NCBI RefSeq assembly: GCF_900182555.1 | Contig: NZ_FXTH01000002.1 | Location: forward strand, 1-64,000 | From: Fodinibius sediminis | Lineage (GTDB): Bacteria; Bacteroidota; Rhodothermia; Balneolales; Balneolaceae | Direction: 5' to 3' | DNA: 64,000 bases | The notes under the pieces: model-generated | Databases searched by the model: none | Told to the model about the DNA's origin: nothing | What the model saw: only the letters and a program-made list of their open reading frames with translations | Shown: positions 34,739 through 44,874 of the stretch, in pieces | Position numbering within the stretch: the first letter of the stretch is position 1 | How the letters are laid out: each line of letters starts with the position of its first letter | Translations under genes and position numbers: made by a program

Positions 34739-37700
34739 TATCCCCTCCCCTGATGTATTGATCCAACTTTGTTATCACCTCTTTAACCGGCCGGTCAAAA
34801 AAGATCCCCTCTTTGCCCTCTTCATTAATTCCGCGTACAAAAAGATAGAATGCCCCGCCGAAATGATCATTGTAGGAATAGCCGGATATCCTCTTCTTCA
34901 GGTAACGATGCAATGCTAAGGTATAAATATGGTACTGCAGGTCGTAGGAGGCTTCCCGTATTTCGTGGGCCAGTTCATCCACCCGATAATCACGCACAGT
35001 ATTTCCGAGGTAATTCGTCTTGTAATCCAGCAGGTAGTATTTACCCCGGAATTCAAACGTCAGGTCAATAAATCCTTTTAAAAATCCAGCCCCTGCCCTG
35101 CCCCTGTTTACCCAACCTGGAAGGTCATTTCCGCGGATGATGGAAAGCAGCTCTCTTGTCTCTATCTCCTCATTCTGGAAGTAAAACTCCATTTCCGGGA
35201 TTTGGCAGTCTTTAACGGCCGCCAGGCTGAGACCACCGATTTCTGGATGCAGGTGCTTCGCCAATACCGTCTCCAGCATTGAAGATACCGTTTTTTTCCA
35301 GCCTGCATCGATACCGTGGAACTGCAACTGGTTAGCGATAACTTCATTCCTGTCTCCCGATTTGGAGTAGTAGTTTTCAAAGATATTATGGATGCAGGTC
35401 CCTGGCTGTGGGCCTTTTGGGAAGGTAAACATCGATTTTTCCCGTGGCGTGTCCTTCTGCCCGCTCCGGGCATCGGGATAGTCGATAAATTGATCGTAGT
35501 CATGAACATCCGGATCCTCTGCCTCCATCCAGCTGCTGAGCGAGGAAAAACTCGAAACCGCATAACTTGACCTGAGGGGTACAGGCCGGGTAAATAATCG
35601 AGGCTGCAGTTCGGAGCCCGAATCCAGACTCAGCAATTCCAGCTGCTGGTCTCCTGATCGCAAGCCGGAAGGAGACTTCCTGGTAAACAGCGACGGATAC
35701 TCCTCACAAAATTGTTCTATGGCGTCTCGAAAACGCCGGTTACCAGCAGCATCATAACGTTTTTCAATGGTCTCCGTAAGTAACTCATGGAAAAAAGCAG
35801 GCTCAAGAAAAAGGTAACCGAGCGGTGAAAATTCAGAAGAGCGGGCATAGGCCCAGCTCAAATAGCACACTTGCTCGGCACGGGTCATGGCCACATAGGC
35901 CAGACGCAGGCTCTCAGCCAGCTCTTCCCTTGCCACCAGCAGTCGCTTATGACCGCGTTCCGGATCCGATTTACCGTTCAAATCCAGATAGGTCCGCTGC
36001 AGGTCTTCAGGATCATGGTACACCAACGGCTTGCCACCATCCTGGTACTGGGGGCCGTACCACAGGAACGGACAGAAAACAATGGGATATTCCAGTCCCT
36101 TGCTTCGGTGCATAGTCACAATCTTTACCAGCTCCCGATCGCTTTCCAGCCGCAGCTGCTCCTCATCCTGCTGTACTTTCTCTTCTTGTCTCTTTCGGGC
36201 AAACCACTTTAGCAAACCGCGCATACCGTTCTTTTGCCGCTTCGCCTCTGCCTGCATCAGCTCTCCCAGATGAAGCAGGTTCGTCAGACGGCGCTCACCA
36301 TCATCAGACTGAATAACAAACTCGGCAATGCGGGCTTCCTTGATAACCGAGCGAAACATTACTGAAAATCCTTTTTCCTGCCACATCCTGTGCCACTTGT
36401 CAAACAGCTCCAGTACCGATAGCCATCGATCCTCATCTTCTTCTATTTCGAAGAGATCACGCCCGGTAAAGCTGGTGAGTGGTAATGCCAGTGCTGTGCG
36501 TACCCGTGATTCGCTTCCTGGTTCAACCACGGCCTTCAGAAAAATCGCGAGCTGCTCCGCTTCCTCACTCGAAAACACGCTTTCCTGGCTGTATTGCACG
36601 CTTTTTATTCCTTTTGAACGCAGGGCATCAGCCATTAGTGAAGCCTGTTTGTGGGTACGGACCAGAACCGCAATATCTTTGGCCTTTACGGCCTCTTTGC
36701 CAATGGTGATAGCTCCGCCTTTGCCATCCTCAAGGATCCGGTAGATCTCACTGGCAGTATCCCGGGCCGCCCATTCGGCCGCCTCATTTTTGTTGAACTG
36801 ATCCCGTTCCCCCAGCGGCAGGCATCGAAACCTGATGGGCGGATGAACCTCGCCATATTCCCGGAGCCTCGAGTACGCTGAAAGATCCATGCCGGGTCGG
36901 ACCCCTTCATAAGAAATACGATCAAGGATAAACGGATTTTCATGCTCCCCAAAGAGGGTATTCAGTCCTTTGAGAAGTTCAGGTGTGGATCTGAAATTCC
37001 GTCCAAGGTCATAGGTCTTCTCCGGGGGGGCGTCCTGTTTGGCTTTCAGGTAAGAAAAGACATCCGCCCCGCGAAAACTGTAGATTGACTGCTTGGGGTC
37101 ACCGATCATGAAGAGTGCCGACTGTTCTCGGTCGGCATAAATCTGCCGGAAAATATCATATTGGCTGGGGTCCGTATCCTGGAACTCATCAACCATTGCT
37201 ATGGGGTATTTTTCCCTAAGTTTATCAGCCAGTCCCTCCCCCCGCCCGGGATCGATGAGTGCTTTCCTGAGTCGAAGCAGGAGATCATCATACGACAACA
37301 CTTGCAGCTCTTCCTTCTTTTGATCCAGTTCCCTGCTCAGATAGGCGAAGAGATTTTTTTTAAAGGTCACCTCTATTTCTCTTACTGAATCCAGTAAATC
37401 CAAATACTGCTCAGTCAGTTGAAAAAAGGGGTGGTATGGCGCTTCGGTGCATCCCTTGTTGAGGTTGTCCTCGAGCGTGGACATGGCAAAGTTGGAAAAC
37501 TGCTTGAAAGGTATAATATCAAGAAAATCGGATTCTAAAAACTCTTCCATATACCCAAACCAATTGGCCAGGTAATCCTTTCGGTATTTTCGGCCGTTTA
37601 GCCCATCTGAAAGCAGCAGCTCCAGAATATCTTTTTGGCTGCCCGACCAGCTCTCCAGCATTTCTTCAAAAATGATTTTCAGTTTATCCAACCGGCTTTG

Positions 37701-38345
37701 TATTTCCCCTACGGACAGTGTTTCCCCGGGAAGGATATCCAAATGCGATTTCCCGAGATGGGGACCCAGTTCGCTAGCCAGTTTTTCCGGCTGATACCCC
37801 TTATCCAGGAGCAGTTTGAGCAGGGGCTGTCTTTTCGGCTGTTCAACAACACTCGCCACCCACTTTCTCCAGTAGTCATCTACTGCTTCCAGGATCAGCT
37901 CTGAATCGTCTCCTATGAGCTCAGCATCATACATCGCCCGGCTTTCGAACGCCTGCTCCTGCAGCGCCTGGTAGCAGAAGCCGTGGATGGTATACACGGC
38001 TGATTCATCAAATCCTCTAATGGCTTTTTCAAGACGTTCAACAGCCTGTTTGCGATTTCCCACATACTCCAGCAGTTCATGAAGAAACTGGTCATTTTCA
38101 TCGTCAACCATTCCCTTTTTCAGGGTTGCAAGCGATTCCCTCATCCTGGTTATCAGGCGATCTTTGAGCTCTTTGGTGGCTGCTTCTGTGTAGGTGACAA
38201 CAAGAATTTTTCCCACCGGGATGTCAAGTTCAACAAGCGCCCGGATGAAAAGGGACGTAATATTATAGGTTTTCCCTGTTCCGGCGCTGGCCTCTATCAG
38301 GTTGACACCCGCGAATGAGACATCAAAGGGATTGAGTGCCTTCAT
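34731..38345 (-). CDS. recB: Exodeoxyribonuclease V, RecB helicase-nuclease subunit
   Basis: 1204 residues from ATG 38345, one base after the recC stop. The frame stays open to 38576, but that extension overlaps recC and is not conserved. Walker A reads EASAGTGKTYNIT at about residue 17. VDEFQDTDPSQYDIF, GDPKQSIYSFRGADV and KIVTMHRSKGLEYPIVF are UvrD-type helicase motifs. The C-terminal nuclease has GFIDLTFEFRGKYYLLDYKTN in overlapping pieces, with the D-x-K metal site intact. RecB is the 3'-to-5' motor and sole nuclease of the complex. Confidence 0.95.
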   Translation of the reverse strand: MKALNPFDVSFAGVNLIEASAGTGKTYNITSLFIRALVELDIPVGKILVVTYTEAATKELKDRLITRMRESLATLKKGMVDDENDQFLHELLEYVGNRKQAVERLEKAIRGFDESAVYTIHGFCYQALQEQAFESRAMYDAELIGDDSELILEAVDDYWRKWVASVVEQPKRQPLLKLLLDKGYQPEKLASELGPHLGKSHLDILPGETLSVGEIQSRLDKLKIIFEEMLESWSGSQKDILELLLSDGLNGRKYRKDYLANWFGYMEEFLESDFLDIIPFKQFSNFAMSTLEDNLNKGCTEAPYHPFFQLTEQYLDLLDSVREIEVTFKKNLFAYLSRELDQKKEELQVLSYDDLLLRLRKALIDPGRGEGLADKLREKYPIAMVDEFQDTDPSQYDIFRQIYADREQSALFMIGDPKQSIYSFRGADVFSYLKAKQDAPPEKTYDLGRNFRSTPELLKGLNTLFGEHENPFILDRISYEGVRPGMDLSAYSRLREYGEVHPPIRFRCLPLGERDQFNKNEAAEWAARDTASEIYRILEDGKGGAITIGKEAVKAKDIAVLVRTHKQASLMADALRSKGIKSVQYSQESVFSSEEAEQLAIFLKAVVEPGSESRVRTALALPLTSFTGRDLFEIEEDEDRWLSVLELFDKWHRMWQEKGFSVMFRSVIKEARIAEFVIQSDDGERRLTNLLHLGELMQAEAKRQKNGMRGLLKWFARKRQEEKVQQDEEQLRLESDRELVKIVTMHRSKGLEYPIVFCPFLWYGPQYQDGGKPLVYHDPEDLQRTYLDLNGKSDPERGHKRLLVAREELAESLRLAYVAMTRAEQVCYLSWAYARSSEFSPLGYLFLEPAFFHELLTETIEKRYDAAGNRRFRDAIEQFCEEYPSLFTRKSPSGLRSGDQQLELLSLDSGSELQPRLFTRPVPLRSSYAVSSFSSLSSWMEAEDPDVHDYDQFIDYPDARSGQKDTPREKSMFTFPKGPQPGTCIHNIFENYYSKSGDRNEVIANQLQFHGIDAGWKKTVSSMLETVLAKHLHPEIGGLSLAAVKDCQIPEMEFYFQNEEIETRELLSIIRGNDLPGWVNRGRAGAGFLKGFIDLTFEFRGKYYLLDYKTNYLGNTVRDYRVDELAHEIREASYDLQYHIYTLALHRYLKKRISGYSYNDHFGGAFYLFVRGINEEGKEGIFFDRPVKEVITKLDQYIRGGDNG

Positions 38346-38346
38346 T

Positions 38347-41300
38347 TTAACCTCCCTCCCCGACGATAGCCTCGAAAAAAGGCTCCCAAAAATTCTCCGC
38401 GGCTCTTTTAAAAGCCTTTTTCTGCAGCGGATTTTCATCACCCAGCAGCAATTTATTATAAGGATCCTGTCCCTCCCCCGGATAGTCACTGTACTCCCGA
38501 ATCCATTTGTTCCTGGCCCTGGACAGCCCGGTATCGGGACTGCCATTTTTATAACACACCTGCTCTGCATATGCAAAGGCAGACTCAGGAAAAAAGTAGC
38601 AGCAGCGCTGCAGTCCCCGCCAGTAGGTCATCAGCAGCTCCCCCAGGATCTGCCTGTACCCGGCTACACTCCCCAATTGGTATTCTGCATACCTCTTCTT
38701 TTTGTGCCGGGTAAACAGCCGGCTTGTGCCGCCTTGATTGCTTGTTTTAACCGCCTGCAGGCAAAGGTGCTTGATCCAAAGGTCAATCACATCCTTGGGA
38801 CGCATGCTCCCAAACCGATAGTCAATACGATGATGATGCTTGTAGATACCCGTAAGCCTGCCAACTATACGAAAATCGCCCACCGCCAGATCGACCTCTT
38901 CATCCTCCATTTTCTGCCGATCGAGAAGCGACTTGAGGTTGTTTCCAAACTCCTGAACCTCCTGTACACGCTCAGTAAAATCATGTTCTCCAATCCATCC
39001 TTCCGGCAGCAGGTCGCGCGATTGAAAATATGGATAACATCCTCCCAGCGATTCTCCGCCAAAGAAACGATCCAGCAGTTCCTGTCCCACCTGGTAATTA
39101 TCCAGGCCCGACAGCGTAAATGGCTCACGATCTTCAGTGACCACCCGCTCGTCCGTAAGGAAAATACCCAGTCGATTTTGAAGCAGGAATTTCGCCGGAT
39201 GCTGAAAAAAAGAAACCAATTCATTGATTGAAACCTGTCGCCTTGCGTCATCGGGGTCCGGCAGATCGTTTTTCATGAAGATTTTTGCCCCTGCTTCGGT
39301 ATACATCATCTTCCTGCTGATTTTATGCTGGGTCTGAGAGTAGCTAAACAGGCCCCGTTCCTTAAAATAGACAGCATCATAGGACTGCAATGGATGATCG
39401 GTCACCAAATCATCCAGATACAGGTCGTAATACTCCTCCAGGTAATCCAGGAATTCCCTTAGTACTACCGAGGGAGGAAATTGTGTATCCTGACGGTTAC
39501 TCTGCCCCACATAGCTGAAGTACAGGCCATGACGGGCAGACAGGATATTTTCCAGAAACAGATTTCTATCTTGCTCGGAACGCACCGGATCACCCGGCTG
39601 TGGATCAAGGTACATGAGATCAAATTCGATGGGAATTTTAGAACGGGGAAAGGCCCCCTCATTCATGCCGATCATGCCAATCAGCTTGAAAGGAATGCTC
39701 CGCATCGGCATCAGAGAACTAAATGTCACCCCCTTTCCGATGTGCCCCCCACCGGTAGACTGTTCCTGCAGATGCTCCCCCAGCCAGCGCCTTATAACCG
39801 AAAATGAAATCCGCTGGCGATACCCTCCCAAATCAGCATCTTCGGCAAGCCGGCCAACCGACTCCCTGATTTTGGAAAGCTCCCAGAAATACTCCCTGGT
39901 ATCCGGTAAAAACCGGTCCGCCATCTCATCCAGCAGTTGTTGCCACTGTCGCGGCCTGCGCGGTTCTCTCACTTTGTCAACAAGATCGAACATACGATGA
40001 AGTAATAGTGAAAGCCGACCGGCCAGTGCTGCATCGTCGGAACTCTCCACTTCACCGTAAGCGTATATCTTATTATACAGCTGGTCTTTCTCGGATTGCA
40101 TCATATACCCCAATAAAATGCGTCGAAGCCCCGCTTTCCATGTAAAATGATCGCTGTCCGGCAGTCCCCGTTCATTTTTACTGTATCCGTCGACACCCCA
40201 GCGGATGCGATTATCCGCCACCCATTGTTCCAGCCGATTAAGTTCTTCATCCGTAAATCCGAATTTCTCCCGAATAGGATTGCTGTCAAGAAGATCCAGC
40301 ACTTCCGTTACCTTGAACCGGCTTTCGCAAAGTTCCAATATCTTCAAAAATGCTTTGGTAGCAGGATTTGTCTGCCCCACTCCCCGGTCAGCGATAACAT
40401 ACGGAATATCAGGCTGCCCCTCATCAGGCGTACCGAAAACCGCATCGATCACAAGGGCATAGGTCTCGATATCCGGTGTCATAACAAGTATTTCATCAGG
40501 ACGCAGTCCAGGATTCTCATCCAGCAGTGCCAACAGCTGGTCATGGAGCACTTCCACTTCGCGCATGGGGCTGTGGCAATTGTGAACCTGTATGGAACGG
40601 TCCGCAGGCGGCACCTGGAGATTGCGTCCATTTAACCGACTGTCCTTTTTTATATCGGATTGAATGGCTTGAAAGAAGCTTTTTTTTCCATGCGCTGATG
40701 TCCTGCTCTCCTTTCTCTCCATCTGTTCGATCAATTGTTCGCTGGTCTCAATATAAGACGTGAACAGACTCATAAAGCTGGTCCGTTCACGACCCATAGA
40801 CTGCAGAAGGGGATTCCTGAACTGCCCGGTCTGCGTAACAGACGGGGCAAAAGACAACTGGTAAAAAAAGACATCCGTCAGCCGTGAAAGCCGGATCATT
40901 GTTTCTATGAAAGCGGGTGATACCGAGGAAACACCAAATACAGTAATGCGGCCGGGAAGCTTGTCAGCAGGCAGGGTTCCCTCGGCAATTGCATCCCAAA
41001 GTCCCTCCTGTAACTGTGCGCGGTGCAGGTATTGACCTTCATAGTTCTTCGTCCAGTGTTTAACCAGTGTTTTCCACAGTCGCGACTGCCACTGCTCCGC
41101 ATAACTTGAAACTTGGTAATCATCCTTCTCCCAGTTAAGAATCATCCGGGGACGATAGATTAAATACTGGTCAAAGACATCGGCTATTTTCGAAGCCAGC
41201 TTCCAGCACCGCATGGAGCGCTGCAAGGGATCTTCTTCCTGGATATAATGATGCAGGTTATCAAATTTATTCAGGAATTGCCCGTCCCCGAAAAGCTCCA

Positions 41301-41586
41301 TCAATGTCCAAGTCATCGGACCACGGTCGGAAGGAAGATGCTCCGGCAGGGTTTCATTCTGAAGTCGGATAAGACTCCAGATGCGCTCAGAGGGAAACTC
41401 AAATTTAAGATTAGCGGCAATGCCCTCCTTTTCAGCCATTCTAAGTGATAGCCACTGCCCAATGCCGTTATTCTGCACCACAAAAATTTCCTCGTCCAGG
41501 GGATGTGCCCGAGAGGGTTTTCCCAGCTCCTCAAAAAGTAGATCGGCAAGTTTTTCGAGTTCAGTACTGTGATAAAATTCGAGCAT
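38347..41586 (-). CDS. recC: Exodeoxyribonuclease V, RecC subunit
   Basis: 1079 residues. The N-terminus MLEFYHSTELEKLADLLFEE and the helicase-like segments (VVQNNGIGQWLSLRMAEKEG, ILVMTPDIETYALVIDAVF) follow RecC, whose helicase and nuclease domains are inactive and serve to scan for Chi. First gene of a tight recC-recB-recD operon (gaps of 1 and -8 bases). The presence of RecBCD rather than AddAB is a useful taxonomic trait. Confidence 0.94.
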   Translation of the reverse strand: MLEFYHSTELEKLADLLFEELGKPSRAHPLDEEIFVVQNNGIGQWLSLRMAEKEGIAANLKFEFPSERIWSLIRLQNETLPEHLPSDRGPMTWTLMELFGDGQFLNKFDNLHHYIQEEDPLQRSMRCWKLASKIADVFDQYLIYRPRMILNWEKDDYQVSSYAEQWQSRLWKTLVKHWTKNYEGQYLHRAQLQEGLWDAIAEGTLPADKLPGRITVFGVSSVSPAFIETMIRLSRLTDVFFYQLSFAPSVTQTGQFRNPLLQSMGRERTSFMSLFTSYIETSEQLIEQMERKESRTSAHGKKSFFQAIQSDIKKDSRLNGRNLQVPPADRSIQVHNCHSPMREVEVLHDQLLALLDENPGLRPDEILVMTPDIETYALVIDAVFGTPDEGQPDIPYVIADRGVGQTNPATKAFLKILELCESRFKVTEVLDLLDSNPIREKFGFTDEELNRLEQWVADNRIRWGVDGYSKNERGLPDSDHFTWKAGLRRILLGYMMQSEKDQLYNKIYAYGEVESSDDAALAGRLSLLLHRMFDLVDKVREPRRPRQWQQLLDEMADRFLPDTREYFWELSKIRESVGRLAEDADLGGYRQRISFSVIRRWLGEHLQEQSTGGGHIGKGVTFSSLMPMRSIPFKLIGMIGMNEGAFPRSKIPIEFDLMYLDPQPGDPVRSEQDRNLFLENILSARHGLYFSYVGQSNRQDTQFPPSVVLREFLDYLEEYYDLYLDDLVTDHPLQSYDAVYFKERGLFSYSQTQHKISRKMMYTEAGAKIFMKNDLPDPDDARRQVSINELVSFFQHPAKFLLQNRLGIFLTDERVVTEDREPFTLSGLDNYQVGQELLDRFFGGESLGGCYPYFQSRDLLPEGWIGEHDFTERVQEVQEFGNNLKSLLDRQKMEDEEVDLAVGDFRIVGRLTGIYKHHHRIDYRFGSMRPKDVIDLWIKHLCLQAVKTSNQGGTSRLFTRHKKKRYAEYQLGSVAGYRQILGELLMTYWRGLQRCCYFFPESAFAYAEQVCYKNGSPDTGLSRARNKWIREYSDYPGEGQDPYNKLLLGDENPLQKKAFKRAAENFWEPFFEAIVGEGG

Positions 41587-41707
41587 CTTTCCTTGCTTGA
41601 TCAGCTAACTGCTGTGGTTTCAGGTGGTATCAAAAACCGAAAAAAGAAGGCAAAAGTAAATAGCCATCCTAAATCGCCCCCGGCTACGGGTCGGCCGCGC
41701 AGGGCAG

Positions 41708-42457
41708 CTACTGTTTTTTTACAGCTCTCAGATAATTGCGAATGCGGTGAGCATTGACCCCGATATCGCCTTTTCCGATACGAGAAACCGACCGTACATC
41801 GATCTTACTTCCCCTGTTCGATTCTGATGTATCAACCCGGATGACAACATCATCCACAAAGCCGAACCACGGCAACTGGTCGTATGCTTCAATAATCCCG
41901 GTTTTCTTGTCTGCCGTTACCACTTCCTCCCATGGCATCTCTTCCAATGCCCTCTCAGCGCGCTCAAAGGCCTCTTCATAAGGAATATCCAGGTACAGCG
42001 TCTGGATATCCGGATAAGCGTCGCGCTGGATTTCCGCCTTATCCTCGTCCCCATAGGTCGTATCGTTGGGAGCATCCGCCCGGAGGGGGACCACTGCCTG
42101 AAATCTGGGAGGATCGGCTATATCAGTCGTAATATCATGAATGGGCGGATACTGCTGGGCCTGATAAAACCAATACCCGACCGTACCCAGAACCCCCATC
42201 GACAGTACCAACCCCAGTATGGCCACGGTTGATCCCGTTTCATTTGGCTCCGCTGACCTCGCAAAGCTGTAAACCAAAGCCAGGGATAGTGCAATGAGTG
42301 CAATAATGGCACTTGCCGGTATGACCCAGGTGAAGGCCGTGCCAAGCCCCCACCAGTTCCACTGGTAGCCATAACCCGACACAAGTAGCAGACAGGCACC
42401 TGTGACAGCCAGGACAAGACTGAACAAGGCCCATTTGGATAACCTCTTCTTTTCCAT
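41708..42457 (-). CDS. DUF1499-domain membrane protein
   Basis: 249 residues from ATG 42457; the frame is open to 42508. Three hydrophobic helices (about 8-28, 44-64, 76-95) precede a soluble DUF1499 domain. That domain includes YPDIQTLYLDIPYEEAFERA, WEEVVTADKKTGIIEAYDQL and the closing SKIDVRSVSRIGKGDIGVNA. The family is widespread but its function is unknown. It lies upstream of recC in the same direction, separated by 121 bases. Confidence 0.87.
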   Translation of the reverse strand: MEKKRLSKWALFSLVLAVTGACLLLVSGYGYQWNWWGLGTAFTWVIPASAIIALIALSLALVYSFARSAEPNETGSTVAILGLVLSMGVLGTVGYWFYQAQQYPPIHDITTDIADPPRFQAVVPLRADAPNDTTYGDEDKAEIQRDAYPDIQTLYLDIPYEEAFERAERALEEMPWEEVVTADKKTGIIEAYDQLPWFGFVDDVVIRVDTSESNRGSKIDVRSVSRIGKGDIGVNAHRIRNYLRAVKKQ

Positions 42458-42688
42458 AGTTCCTTTTTTACATTCCCTGTTGGCATCGTTGGGTAAGGTA
42501 ATCAACATTCCTCATCGCAACAAAGAGAAAAAGGCCAGCTACACCTGCAAGAGTCCAGCCCGGCTTCCTCATGTAAAATAGCCCGTAAATTGTATTTTTC
42601 AGCCATTTCGACCTTGCAATTGATCCGTAACTGAACCATGTTTGAGATCAATCGCTGACACCAGAGTCTCTATATTTCACAATCGTAC

Positions 42689-44674
42689 ATGATCAGACCG
42701 GACCAGCCCCTGACGAAGCAACAAGCGCTGACTCTCTACAAGAAGCTGCTGCTGCCTCGACGTATTGAAGAGCGGATGCTGATGCTGCTTCGCCAGAATA
42801 AAATCAGCAAATGGTTTTCAGGCATCGGACAGGAAGCCATCGCCGTAGGAGTAGCCTCAGCCCTGTCTGAGGATGATTATCTGCTTCCCATGCATAGAAA
42901 CCTTGGCCTCTTTACCATGCGTCAGGTGAATCTGTATAAATTATTCTGCCAGCTGTTGGGGAAGGCTGACGGCTTTACCGGCGGCCGCGACCGGTCATTT
43001 CATTTCGGCATCCCCGAAAAACGAATTGTGGGCATGATATCGCACCTGGCCGCTACCATGCCGGTTGCTGACGGCCTGGCTCTTGCCTCAAAACTGCGCG
43101 ACAGCGGGTATGTAGCCGCAAGCTTTTGCGGTGATGGGGCTACCAGTGAAGGGGAGTTTCACGAAGCTTTGAATCTGGCCGCCGTCTGGAAACTACCGGT
43201 CATTTTTGTTATTGAAAATAATGGCTACGGGCTTTCCACCCCTACTGAAGAGCAGTACGCCTGCAAGGATTTAGTGGATCGGGCCTGGGGCTACGGTATT
43301 GGAGGAGTAAAAATTGATGGCAATGATATTTTCTCAGTGAGAGATGCAGTGAGGAAAGCCAAAAAACTGGCCCTCAAGGGACAACCCACGCTCATCGAAG
43401 CAAAAACGTTCCGCATGCGGGGTCATGAAGAGGCCTCGGGCACATTTTATGTCTCCGAGGATAAGATTAAAGAATGGAAAAAAAAGGATCCTCTCCTCCG
43501 GTTTGAACAGTGGCTGCTGCATGAAGATATCATTTCCGGCAGCGATGAAAGAACCGACCTCCAGGCGGAAGTGGATGAATACTTTATGCCCGTCCTCGAA
43601 CGTGCGCTTGAAGCGGAAGAACCAGAATTTGACCGGCGGCAACAAGAGCAGCGCCTCTTTGCCCCGGTGGCAGTACATGATAAGCAACCTGAAAGTGAGA
43701 ACGTCTCAGAAAAACGTTTTGTTGATGCCATCCGTTTTTCACTTGAGCAGGTCCTGGAGAAGCATGAGGAGTATCTTATGATGGGACAGGACATCGCTGA
43801 GTATGGAGGTGTATTCAAAGTCACGGAAGGCTTTGTCAATCGCTTTGGCAAAGAGCGTATTCGTAATACTCCCATCATTGAGGCGGGGGCACTCGGTTGT
43901 GCCGTGGGTCTCGCCCTGGAAGGCTTCAAACCCATCGTGGAAATGCAGTTCGCAGATTTCATTTCCTGCGGTTTTAACCAGGTTGTCAATAATATCTCCA
44001 AGGGGCAGTACCGCTGGATGCCCCCGCTCAACATCACCATACGTGCCCCACATGGCGCCGGTGTGGGTGCCGGCCCCTACCATTCGCAATCTCCGGAAGG
44101 CTGGTTTATGCAGCACCCGGGCCTCAAGATCGTGGTACCAGCCACCGTCGAAGATGCTCAGCACCTGCTCTACAGTGCGCTCATCGATCCCAATCCGGTA
44201 CTTTTTTTTGAACATAAGAAGCTGTATCGAAGCATACGCCAAGTCACAAACGACCGGTGCATCCCCGAAGAGCTGGGAAATGCCAGAATCCATCGCCGCG
44301 GGTCGGATGTCTCGATTATCACCTACGGCATGGGCGTACACTGGGCGCACTCTATTGCCGATCAATACCACAAGCGAGAGATAGAAATCGAGATCGTGGA
44401 CCTGAGATGCCTTGCCCCGCTCGACTTTGCCACCGTAAAAGAATCAGTCGGTAAAACCAACAGGGCGCTGCTGCTGCAGGAGCCCTCGGCAACGCTCGGT
44501 CCCATGAGTGAGCTCTCCTCCCTGCTCGGCGAACAGTGCTTTGAACAACTGGATGCCCCGATAATGCGGTGCTCTTCTCTCGACATCCCGGTCCCCTTCA
44601 GTCCCGCCTTGGAAAAACATTATCTGGCGGAAAACCGGTTAAAAGAAACGCTGGATCAGCTGCTGGCCTACTAA
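42689..44674 (+). CDS. 2-oxoacid dehydrogenase E1 component, fused alpha and beta subunits
   Basis: 661 residues combining both E1 subunits in one chain. Residues 1-325 are the alpha part, with the thiamine-diphosphate motif GDGATSEGEFHEALNLAA ending in ENNGYG. Residues 340-661 are the beta part (FVDAIRFSLEQVLEKHEEY, GQDIAEYGGVFKVT, APHGAGVGAGPYHSQSPEGW). It decarboxylates a 2-oxoacid, most likely branched-chain, and passes the acyl group to E2 lipoamide. No E2 or E3 gene is in the window. Fused E1 proteins are common in this phylum. Confidence 0.92.
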   Translation: MIRPDQPLTKQQALTLYKKLLLPRRIEERMLMLLRQNKISKWFSGIGQEAIAVGVASALSEDDYLLPMHRNLGLFTMRQVNLYKLFCQLLGKADGFTGGRDRSFHFGIPEKRIVGMISHLAATMPVADGLALASKLRDSGYVAASFCGDGATSEGEFHEALNLAAVWKLPVIFVIENNGYGLSTPTEEQYACKDLVDRAWGYGIGGVKIDGNDIFSVRDAVRKAKKLALKGQPTLIEAKTFRMRGHEEASGTFYVSEDKIKEWKKKDPLLRFEQWLLHEDIISGSDERTDLQAEVDEYFMPVLERALEAEEPEFDRRQQEQRLFAPVAVHDKQPESENVSEKRFVDAIRFSLEQVLEKHEEYLMMGQDIAEYGGVFKVTEGFVNRFGKERIRNTPIIEAGALGCAVGLALEGFKPIVEMQFADFISCGFNQVVNNISKGQYRWMPPLNITIRAPHGAGVGAGPYHSQSPEGWFMQHPGLKIVVPATVEDAQHLLYSALIDPNPVLFFEHKKLYRSIRQVTNDRCIPEELGNARIHRRGSDVSIITYGMGVHWAHSIADQYHKREIEIEIVDLRCLAPLDFATVKESVGKTNRALLLQEPSATLGPMSELSSLLGEQCFEQLDAPIMRCSSLDIPVPFSPALEKHYLAENRLKETLDQLLAY

Positions 44675-44874
44675 ACAGGGAGATGCTATTACTGCTGTCA
44701 TCGGATACTATGAAGACCAATCACCTGTTTGAAGAAGCTGCTTCCGTTTATAAACTCAACCTGAAACTCTGAACAACGTATTGGTGTATCAACAGTATTG
44801 ATGAGTCACGACCAAGCATATTGCAGCTACTCGGAGACCTCATCGCCGGTAATACCGAGCGTCTGATTTTAAAA

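Noticed and set aside
38346-38576. 77-residue N-terminal extension of RecB
   Set aside because: It overlaps the recC coding end in another frame and is not RecB-like; the conserved start is ATG 38345.
38302-39231. 309-codon plus-strand ORF inside recC
   Set aside because: Shadow of recC with no coding signature of its own.
44569-44772. 67-codon ORF at the end of the E1 gene
   Set aside because: Mostly an out-of-frame reading of the E1 C-terminus; the tail from 44708 is too short to support as a gene.
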